The position numbers were made by a program, and so were the translations under genes. This document shows, piece by piece, positions 5,424 to 11,397 of a stretch of DNA of 11,397 nucleotides; the first letter of the stretch is position 1, and each line of letters begins with the position of its first letter. Source of the DNA: an uncultured Gemmatimonadota bacterium (lineage in GTDB: Bacteria > Gemmatimonadota > Gemmatimonadetes > Longimicrobiales > Gaopeijiaceae); the NCBI GenBank assembly GCA_938030915.1, contig CALHIO010000003.1, forward strand, positions 1-11,397, in the 5' to 3' direction. The notes beneath the pieces were generated by a model. It was given only the letters and a program-made list of their open reading frames with translations, did no database searches and was not told where the DNA came from.

Positions 5424-8400
5424 TCAACGCCCTCCCGGCCGACGGTATCGGACCGGTGGCGGTGGCTCCGGCATGAATTCGACCGCCTCGGTCTCGAGCA
5501 GACGCAGCGCTTCAGCCACAGCCGCCTCGAGCTGAGGATCCCGGCCGGCCGCAACCTCCTTCGGTGCGTTCATGACCTCGATGTCCGGCGCGACGCCATC
5601 GGCTTCGACGGCCCACTCGCCATCGACGTCGAAGAAACCGCCCCTCGGTGCGACGAATCGTCCACCGTCGATCAGCGGCGGCGTGTCCCATGTCCCCACC
5701 AGACCACCCCACGTCGTGGTGCCGACGAGCGGTCCAACCTCCCGAAAACGGAACAGGTACGGCATCAGGTCCCCACCCGAACCTGCGCGCTCGTTGATGA
5801 TCATGACCTTCGGCCCGAAAAGTCCGGCCATCGGCTGCGTCCACGGCTTCCGGTCACCCGCTCGTGAGTTGAAGTACCCGGTCAACTCCCGCGCCATCAC
5901 GTCCACGATGTAGTCCGCGGCGGATCCGCCGCCGTTGTTCCTCTCGTCGATCACTGCGCCCTGTCGGTCCTGCTGGGCGAAGTACATGCGGTTGAAGTAG
6001 GTGTATCCGCCCTGACCGGTGTTCGGCAGGTAGACGTATGCCAACCGTCCATCGCTCATGTCGTGGACCTTCTGCCGATTGCCCTCGATCCACGCCCAGC
6101 TGCGCAGCTGCCCCTCGCTGGCGACCGGCTCGATGACGACGTCGCGAGAGGCCGAACCGGTCGGAGTATCGCTGACAGAGAGCGTCACCGGCCGACCTGC
6201 CGTCCCCTCGAGCAACTCGAAGGGATTGGTCGGTACACGCAGCTCATGACCGTCGATGGCCACGATGTAGTCGCCCTCGGACACGCCAAGCCCCGGATGC
6301 GCGAGCGGCCCCTGGAGATCCGGATTCCAGCTTTCGCCGGAGTAGATGCGCTCGATCCGATAGGCCCCGTCGACGGTGACCAGGTCGGCGCCGAGCAGAC
6401 CGGTGTGGGGATTGGTGAGTTCGGGATAGTCGCCCCCGCGGACGTAGGAGTGCCCGACGGCGATCTCGCCCGATAGCATATCGAGGAGGTGGTTGAAGTC
6501 CGAGCGATGCTCCACGTCCGGGAGCCACGCGGAATACCAGTCCCATACGTCATCCCACGGCGCGCCGTGCTGATTGTCGACGTAGAGGAAGTCCCGCATG
6601 AAGCGCCACCCGTCCCGAAGCATCTGGGCCCACTCTTCTGTCGGCTCGACCCGGACGCGCACGTCGCCCAGCGAGAGTCGGCCATCCGAGCCGGACGGTG
6701 GCGATCCGCCCGTGGCGGTCGCACGCCAGGTCGAACCGGATCGATGAAGGATCGCGCTGCGATCGTCCGACACCGTAGCTGTGGCGACTCCGGTCGCGTA
6801 CTCGGTGGGCTCGCGATCATCGAGACTGTACCGGTGCACCGTCACGCCGGGCTCGTTCGGCACGGACTCCGTCACGAACACGTGGCCGCTCGGCGCCGGG
6901 AGAAGGCCGGTGTAGTCCCGCATGGGCAGATTCGGTGCTGGAACGATCCGGCCGGCGATGCCCGCCATGTCGATCGTGACGGTCACGTCCTCGTCACCTT
7001 CACCGTCGACGGGGTCGTCGGCTTCCTCGTCGCTGACCGGCAGGAACGGCGACGTTCCTTCGGCGTCGAGGACGGCCACGTACAGTGCCCGAGTCACGGG
7101 GCGGTCGTACGACGTCATGTCGAGCCAACCGGTGTTGAGTCCGTAGTTGGTCGAGGCCAGGAAATACAGATAGTCACCCGACGCGTCCCAGACCGGCGTG
7201 ATGGCGTCCGCCATCCCGTCGGTGAGCTGATGCCGCTCACCCGTCTCCGTGTCGTACGCGATGATCACCCGGAGCTGTGTATCAAGCCGGCGCGCATAGG
7301 CGATGAAGCGCGAATCCGGCGACCACACGGGATTCATGGTGCGCTCGGGGTGAGCGTAGCGGTCCGTGTCCACATGCTGGACACCACCGGACGCCACGTC
7401 CATGACGAGGACTCGATAGTGGGTATCGGTGAACGCCAGCTTGCTGCCGTCCGGCGACCACCGAGGCTGGAAGTAGAACGACGGCTCGGACATCGAAATC
7501 GTTCGTTGATCGCGCCCGAGCTGGTCGGCGATGACCAGCTGGTATTCGCCGGACGCGTCGTTGAACCACGCCACCTGCGAGCCGTCGGGAGACCAGACCG
7601 GAGCACGGTCGGCGACCCCGGGAGTCCGCGTGAGATTCCGCCAGCTCCCCTCGTCCACGGGCACGGTGAAGATGTCTCCGCGGTGCTCGAACACGGCGCG
7701 CTGGCCGGTCGGGGAGAGTCGCGGATTCGTCAGCTGTGTGGCCGGGACGTCCTCCCAGCGGGCGCGGGCCCAGTTCTGGTCACCGGCAGCCCGGATCTCC
7801 AGCTGACGCGTCGCCCCCGTGGCCGGATCGAGTTCGTGCAGATAGCCGGCCTGCTCGTAGACCACGACGCCGTGACCAGCGTCGAGGCTCATCACGTCGA
7901 AGTCGGCGTGGAACGTCAGCTGCCGATCACTCCCCGTCGCCGGATCGTACGACCATACATTGCTCGCCCAGTCGCGCTCGGACATGTAGTAGACGTTGCC
8001 GTCCATCCACGTCGGATCGAGATGTCGCTCACCCTCCCACGAGGGATGCTCGAGGTCGAGGGATTCCGTGGCCACGACCCGGATCGGCTGCGCCTGGCCG
8101 CCCCGGTAGTTCCGCCAGCCGGGGTCCCAGAGCTGGATTTCCTGATAGGCGTAGTAGGCGCCATCGTCGCTCAACTCGCCCTGGTACGCCTGGTGAAGAC
8201 GCGACCGGACCGGGAGCCCACCCTCCGTTGCAACGGTATAGAAGGTCCAGAGACGGGTGGGGACCGCTTCGCGCCCGGAACGGAAGAGGATGTCCCCCTC
8301 GGGCGTCCATCCCTGGACGACGTCCGCAGACGGATGCCAGGTAAGCCTTTTCGGCTGTCCACCGGAGGCCTCTACGAGGTAGACGTCCTGATTTCCACCG

Positions 8401-8681
8401 TACTCCCCCGTGAAGGCGATCCAGCGACCGTCCGGACTGAAAGAGGGCTCGGTCTCGGCTCCGTCCGCCGAGGTGAGTCGCCGGGCGTCACCCCCGTCCC
8501 GATCGACGACCCAGATGTCGTTGGCGTGAACGAACGCGATTTCGGCAGCGCTCACCGACGGCTGACGCAGAAAGCGCGTCTGGCCGTTCACGGCCTCGGG
8601 CACAGCCATCGTCAGCGTCACGCCCGCCACCAGGAGCATCGTCGCGGCGGTCGCACTCGGGATCTTGAACATCGTCTTCAT
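5424..8681 (-). CDS. Tricorn-like S41 serine protease, exported
   Basis: The protein has 1085 residues, close to archaeal tricorn (1071), with the full architecture plus a signal peptide (residues 1-34, ending V-N-G-Q). Residues about 45-545 form beta-propeller repeats with recurring S-P-D-G motifs (82, 364, 409). An acidic, low-complexity linker lies at 551-566. The C1 helical region with the catalytic His is at about 680-755 (G-H-S-Y-V, His744). A PDZ domain spans about 757-855 and the S41 core about 875-1040. The nucleophile is Ser968 in A-G-S-G-G-D. Aligned by spacing, the partner glutamate is Glu1026 in V-E-A-D-G-V-A-P-D-I-E-V. The family cleaves medium peptides into short ones. Here the role is probably periplasmic peptide turnover. 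ATG 8681 has AGGAG eight bases upstream. It is the second gene of an operon with the M20 amidohydrolase, 20 bp away. Confidence 0.93.
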   Translation of the reverse strand: MKTMFKIPSATAATMLLVAGVTLTMAVPEAVNGQTRFLRQPSVSAAEIAFVHANDIWVVDRDGGDARRLTSADGAETEPSFSPDGRWIAFTGEYGGNQDVYLVEASGGQPKRLTWHPSADVVQGWTPEGDILFRSGREAVPTRLWTFYTVATEGGLPVRSRLHQAYQGELSDDGAYYAYQEIQLWDPGWRNYRGGQAQPIRVVATESLDLEHPSWEGERHLDPTWMDGNVYYMSERDWASNVWSYDPATGSDRQLTFHADFDVMSLDAGHGVVVYEQAGYLHELDPATGATRQLEIRAAGDQNWARARWEDVPATQLTNPRLSPTGQRAVFEHRGDIFTVPVDEGSWRNLTRTPGVADRAPVWSPDGSQVAWFNDASGEYQLVIADQLGRDQRTISMSEPSFYFQPRWSPDGSKLAFTDTHYRVLVMDVASGGVQHVDTDRYAHPERTMNPVWSPDSRFIAYARRLDTQLRVIIAYDTETGERHQLTDGMADAITPVWDASGDYLYFLASTNYGLNTGWLDMTSYDRPVTRALYVAVLDAEGTSPFLPVSDEEADDPVDGEGDEDVTVTIDMAGIAGRIVPAPNLPMRDYTGLLPAPSGHVFVTESVPNEPGVTVHRYSLDDREPTEYATGVATATVSDDRSAILHRSGSTWRATATGGSPPSGSDGRLSLGDVRVRVEPTEEWAQMLRDGWRFMRDFLYVDNQHGAPWDDVWDWYSAWLPDVEHRSDFNHLLDMLSGEIAVGHSYVRGGDYPELTNPHTGLLGADLVTVDGAYRIERIYSGESWNPDLQGPLAHPGLGVSEGDYIVAIDGHELRVPTNPFELLEGTAGRPVTLSVSDTPTGSASRDVVIEPVASEGQLRSWAWIEGNRQKVHDMSDGRLAYVYLPNTGQGGYTYFNRMYFAQQDRQGAVIDERNNGGGSAADYIVDVMARELTGYFNSRAGDRKPWTQPMAGLFGPKVMIINERAGSGGDLMPYLFRFREVGPLVGTTTWGGLVGTWDTPPLIDGGRFVAPRGGFFDVDGEWAVEADGVAPDIEVMNAPKEVAAGRDPQLEAAVAEALRLLETEAVEFMPEPPPPVRYRRPGGR

Positions 8682-8689
8682 CGTTGGGT

Positions 8690-8694
8690 CTCCT
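8690..8694 (-). promoter_or_regulatory. Ribosome binding site of the tricorn gene
   Basis: AGGAG on the minus strand lies eight bases from ATG 8681 and inside the 20-bp gap after the M20 stop codon. It fixes the tricorn start and shows independent initiation within the operon. Confidence 0.75.
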
Positions 8695-8701
8695 GACCGC
8701 T

Positions 8702-10084
8702 CTACTGGGTCCGCGGCCGGCTCTTCAGGTAGTCCATCAGCAGGTTCGACATCGCGCGCATCCCCACGGGGATCGAGGAGTCGTCCGCCTGGAATTCGGG
8801 CGTGTGGTGTCCACCGGTCACGACACCCGGTGCCACCATGCCGAGGCGGAAGAAGAAGCCGGGCACCTCATTGGCGAAGTACGCGAAGTCCTCACCTCCC
8901 ATCACGGGATCGAGCACCTCGACCCGATCCGCTCCCACCAGACGCTCGAGTGTCGGCGCCATCTGGGCCGAAAGCACGGTGCTGTTGATGGTGGCCGGGG
9001 TGCCTCGGTTGTACTCCAGTTCGTAGCTGCCACCACCGGCCGCGACGATCCCCGAGACGATTTCCCGCATCCGTCGCTCCACGTCGTCCCGGACCTGTGG
9101 GGAATACGTGCGCACCGTCCCCTCCATGATCACATCTTCGGGGATGATGTTGCGCCTCGTTCCGCCCTGAATCCGCCCGACGGTCACCACGCTCGGTTCG
9201 AGTGACGGAAGGTTTCGGGACCGGATCGTTTGGAGGCCCATGATCACCTGCGATGCCATCACCACCGGATCGACGCTGAGTTCCGGATACGCGCCATGCG
9301 CCTGCTGCCCGATGATCCGGATGTTGAAGCCGTCGACCGCGGCGAGCATAGGCCCCGTCGCGTACCCGAGGGTGCCCACCGGCATCGACGCCAACGTGTG
9401 CAGTCCGAAGATCGCCGATGGCCGAGGCGAGGCGAGCACGCCCTCCCTCACCATGAGATCCGCACCGCCCTCCTCGCCCGGAGGTGGCCCCTCTTCAGCC
9501 GGCTGGAAGATGAACTTCACCACACCTGGAATCTCGTCGCGCATCGACGCGAGTACCGACGCGACCCCGAGCTGGACGGCCGTGTGGACGTCATGACCAC
9601 ACGCGTGCATGACCCCGACCTCCTGCCCGAGATATTCCGTCCGCACCCTCGAGGCGAATTCGTACGGGGTGTTCTCGGTGACCGGCAGGGCATCCATATC
9701 TGCGCGGACGGCCACCGTATCTCCCGGCAGCCCGCCGATGAGAAGGCCGACGACACCGGTGTGCGCGACTCCGGTCTGGACCTCGTCGAAGTTCAGCGCC
9801 CGGAGATGCGCCGCGACGAGCGCGGACGTCTCGAACTCACGATTTCCCAGCTCCGGGAATTCGTGAATCTGGTGCCGCATCTCGATGATGTCTGCGACGT
9901 ACCGTTCGACCGCGGCATCGATCCCCGGATCCTGCGCCGAGGTCGGCGTCGTAGAGAGGAGCGCTGCGGCCGCGACCAGGAGGGCGGTCCTTCCCGAGGA
10001 CGTGGCGAGACAGGAAAGAAATGGAGACATGGCGCATGAGAGTGGTTGAAGGGTCGGGCATGATACCGCCTTTCCCATCCGCAT
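8702..10084 (-). CDS. M20D-family metallo-amidohydrolase, exported
   Basis: The protein has 460 residues and belongs to the amidohydrolase group of M20 (IAA-amino-acid hydrolase, hippurate hydrolase, N-acyl-amino-acid deacylase types). It removes acyl groups from amino acids or cleaves small peptides using two metal ions. The ligand set is visible: H-A-C-G-H-D-V-H at 160-167 (Cys162, His164), Q-P-A-E-E-G at 194-199 (catalytic Glu197, ligand Glu198), G-L-H at 227-229, and G-G-H-H-T-P-E-F at 424-431. The dimerisation (lid) domain spans about 245-355. The h-region T-A-L-L-V-A-A-A-A-L-L at 33-43 ends in T-S-A-Q, a Sec signal peptide. The substrate cannot be specified. ATG 10084 is chosen for its strong AGGAGG. 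This leaves an unusually long 32-residue n-region, so ATG 10078 (better spacing) or ATG 10030 (conventional signal peptide, no good ribosome site) remain possible. It is the first gene of the operon with the tricorn protease. Confidence 0.92.
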   Translation of the reverse strand: MRMGKAVSCPTLQPLSCAMSPFLSCLATSSGRTALLVAAAALLSTTPTSAQDPGIDAAVERYVADIIEMRHQIHEFPELGNREFETSALVAAHLRALNFDEVQTGVAHTGVVGLLIGGLPGDTVAVRADMDALPVTENTPYEFASRVRTEYLGQEVGVMHACGHDVHTAVQLGVASVLASMRDEIPGVVKFIFQPAEEGPPPGEEGGADLMVREGVLASPRPSAIFGLHTLASMPVGTLGYATGPMLAAVDGFNIRIIGQQAHGAYPELSVDPVVMASQVIMGLQTIRSRNLPSLEPSVVTVGRIQGGTRRNIIPEDVIMEGTVRTYSPQVRDDVERRMREIVSGIVAAGGGSYELEYNRGTPATINSTVLSAQMAPTLERLVGADRVEVLDPVMGGEDFAYFANEVPGFFFRLGMVAPGVVTGGHHTPEFQADDSSIPVGMRAMSNLLMDYLKSRPRTQ

Positions 10085-10088
10085 CGCA

Positions 10089-10094
10089 CCTCCT
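10089..10094 (-). promoter_or_regulatory. Ribosome binding site of the M20 gene
   Basis: A full AGGAGG on the minus strand sits 4 bases from ATG 10084 and 10 bases from the in-frame ATG 10078. It argues against the internal ATG 10030, which lacks a comparable site. Confidence 0.7.
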
Positions 10095-10098
10095 GCGA

Positions 10099-10127
10099 TT
10101 GACCCACGCGCGGGTGCACCTCACACT
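10099..10127 (+). promoter_or_regulatory. Weak candidate promoter for the FAH gene
   Basis: TTGACC (10099-10104), a 17-bp spacer and CACACT (10122-10127) point toward the FAH gene. The -10 is poor. The 80-bp gap (10085-10164) must also hold the operon promoter on the other strand, which I could not identify. Two short palindromes lie in it: the near-perfect ACCCACGCGCGGGT (10102-10115) and the perfect GGTGCACC (10113-10120). Confidence 0.25.
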
Positions 10128-10154
10128 GACAGCCTCTCAGCCCACCCGTTCGAC

Positions 10155-10158
10155 GAGG
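10155..10158 (+). promoter_or_regulatory. Ribosome binding site of the FAH gene
   Basis: GAGG lies six bases before ATG 10165. It supports that start over the open extension reaching 10021, whose extra residues would sit opposite the M20 start and ahead of the signal peptide. Confidence 0.65.
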
Positions 10159-10164
10159 CATGGC

Positions 10165-11310
10165 ATGCGCATCCGAACGACCCTTCCCGTCTCCGCTCTC
10201 GCCCTGGCGGCGGCCTTGTCGGCCCCGGCACCGACAGCGGCTCAAATGGACGTCGCCGAACCGTTCAAGGTCGGGACCTTCGAGATCGATGGAACGCCGC
10301 AGGTCGGCGTGGTCCTCCGCGATCAGTACATCGTCGCTCTGAACCCGGCGAACACCGCTCTGGAGCGGGACCCGGCGTATCCAGCGATCCCGGAGCCCGC
10401 CGACATGCTCGACCTGATCGCGCGGTACGAGTACGGCATGAAGGCCCGTCTCTACGAGCTCGTGAACCACGTCGTCGAGAACGACATGATCACCGGCACA
10501 CGGCCAGACTACGTGTACGACCTCGACGAGGTGGAGACCCTTCCGCCCATCATGTACCCCGGCAAGATCCTGAACGCAGCCGTCAACTTCTACAGTCACG
10601 TGAACGAGGCCGGGAGCCCCGAACAGCAGGCGGAAGCCCGCCGTCAGCGTCGGGAGAATCGCGGCGTCCCCTACCTCTTCCTCAAGCCGAGCCGCGGTGC
10701 GGTGATCGGCAACGGTCACGAGATCGTCATCCCGTGGGGTCGCGACCGCATCGACTGGGAAGTCGAGCTCGGCGCCGTGATCGGCCGCGCCGGCAAGTAC
10801 ATCTCCGCCAACGACGCTGAGGCGCACGTGTTCGGATACATGGTCACGATCGACGTGTCGGACCGCGGGGGTCGCCCGCCGGGCGGGAACCCGATGACCT
10901 CCGACTGGTTCGTGGGGAAGGGGCACGACACGTTCGCGCCGCAGGGGCCGTGGATCGTCCCGAAAGAGTTCTACGGGAACCCGATGGAGATCCTGCGGCA
11001 AACGCTCTCGATCGGTGACCAGCAGCTCCAGGAGGCCACCGCCGGTGACATGATCCATTCGCTCTGGGAGTTGATCGAGTATGGCTCGTCGATCATCACC
11101 CTCTACCCGGGCGATGTCGTCAACAACGGCACCTCCGGAGGCACCAACGCCGGGTCCGACCGGGGTTACCTGCAGCCCGGCGAGGTCGTATCGGCCTCGA
11201 TCGACGGCATCGGCACACTGACCCTGCCGGCGGTGGCCGAGCCCGAGCCGCAGGGCCTGACCGGCGCGAACCTGACGCCCGTCTGCAACTACCGGAACTG
11301 CAACCGGTAG
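10165..11310 (+). CDS. Fumarylacetoacetate hydrolase (FAH)-family protein, exported
   Basis: The protein has 381 residues. FAH enzymes cleave C-C bonds or isomerise/decarboxylate small keto acids with Mg2+ or Mn2+. Visible are the catalytic-dyad segment N-A-A-V-N-F-Y-S-H-V-N-E (His145, Glu148), F-L-K-P-S-R at 172-177, metal ligands Glu199 and Glu201 in W-E-V-E-L, and Asp230 in I-D-V-S-D-R. The family's closing G-D-V-V-N-N-G-T-S-G-G is at 316-326. The first 27 residues are a clear Sec signal peptide (h-region V-S-A-L-A-L-A-A-A-L-S-A, ending T-A-A-Q), which is odd because characterised FAH enzymes act in the cytoplasm. The protein extends to a polar tail with two cysteines (374 and 379). ATG 10165 has GAGG six bases upstream. 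It is divergent from the M20/tricorn operon. The exact substrate is unknown. Confidence 0.9.
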   Translation: MRIRTTLPVSALALAAALSAPAPTAAQMDVAEPFKVGTFEIDGTPQVGVVLRDQYIVALNPANTALERDPAYPAIPEPADMLDLIARYEYGMKARLYELVNHVVENDMITGTRPDYVYDLDEVETLPPIMYPGKILNAAVNFYSHVNEAGSPEQQAEARRQRRENRGVPYLFLKPSRGAVIGNGHEIVIPWGRDRIDWEVELGAVIGRAGKYISANDAEAHVFGYMVTIDVSDRGGRPPGGNPMTSDWFVGKGHDTFAPQGPWIVPKEFYGNPMEILRQTLSIGDQQLQEATAGDMIHSLWELIEYGSSIITLYPGDVVNNGTSGGTNAGSDRGYLQPGEVVSASIDGIGTLTLPAVAEPEPQGLTGANLTPVCNYRNCNR

Positions 11311-11355
11311 CGTCCAACCGGCACGGTCTAGCATTCGACTGACCCGGTACGAAAC

Positions 11356-11389
11356 GAGGCCGGCTCCACCCCGAGGTGGAGCCGGCCTC
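11356..11389 (+). terminator. Hairpin terminator after the FAH gene
   Basis: GAGGCCGGCTCCACC and its perfect complement form a 15-bp stem with a four-base CCGA loop, 45 bases after the FAH stop codon. The following bases (TTCGTGTC) are only mildly T-rich. It could also serve a convergent gene entering from the right. Confidence 0.7.
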
Positions 11390-11397
11390 TTCGTGTC

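Noticed and set aside
6489..8696. A 735-codon open frame on the plus strand opposite the tricorn gene.
   Set aside because: It is antisense to a protein with an intact architecture and motifs. Its translation is Arg/His/Val-rich with no domain, as expected from high-GC third positions.
10021..10164. A 48-residue upstream extension of the FAH protein.
   Set aside because: It would place a Sec signal peptide in the interior and overlap the M20 start region. ATG 10165 has a suitable ribosome site.
9793..11334. A 513-codon open frame on the minus strand opposite the FAH gene.
   Set aside because: The FAH reading is supported by catalytic motifs, a signal peptide and a ribosome site. The antisense translation has none of these and runs into the M20 gene in another frame.

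Overview
The window is high-GC bacterial DNA (roughly 60-65% by eye), densely packed with protein genes. No RNA genes, insertion sequences or CRISPR arrays are visible. The content is Gram-negative in type: a TonB-dependent outer-membrane receptor with a carboxypeptidase-regulatory-like N-terminal domain, and several Sec-exported hydrolases. Receptors of this kind together with exported tricorn-type and M20 peptidases suggest Gemmatimonadota or a neighbouring phylum. That placement is inference from gene content; no marker gene is present.

Layout. Positions 1-354 hold the 3' end of a DUF429-family gene that enters from the left. It converges, with 13 bp between stop codons, on a fused SDR-DUF2867 oxidoreductase gene (368-1810, minus). 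An unusually AT-rich 120-bp gap (1811-1930) follows. It holds two divergent promoter candidates that share a TTGTACAA palindrome. On its right lies a small four-helix membrane protein of unknown function (1931-2443, plus). A G-rich hairpin at 2456-2495 separates that gene from the next block.

The middle block runs on the minus strand. The TonB-dependent receptor (3094-5322) is followed by a TlpA/ResA-like thioredoxin-fold protein (2498-2986). The receptor promoter (TTGACA, 17 bp, AATTAT) is overlaid by two palindromes, TTAGGTCTACCTAA between the -35 and -10 and TTTAGGGTGACCTAAA over the expected start of transcription. They resemble DtxR/MntR/SirR operators, so this pair of genes is probably a metal-repressed uptake unit. 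The receptor plug carries a CGVC cysteine pair, and the neighbour is a thiol-disulfide protein.

The right block is an exported hydrolase cluster. An M20D amidohydrolase (8702-10084) and a full-length tricorn-like S41 protease (5424-8681) form a minus-strand operon with a 20-bp gap. Across an 80-bp gap a fumarylacetoacetate-hydrolase-family protein with its own signal peptide (10165-11310, plus) is transcribed divergently and ends at a perfect 15-bp-stem hairpin. All three proteins carry signal peptides, so peptide and acyl-amino-acid breakdown in the cell envelope is the likely common theme.

The best leads are the double metal-type operator on the receptor, the receptor CGVC / TlpA pairing, the thioredoxin gene whose signal peptide extends upstream of any normal start codon, the shared palindrome in the 1811-1930 gap, and the exported FAH enzyme. 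No single unmistakable new system is visible.
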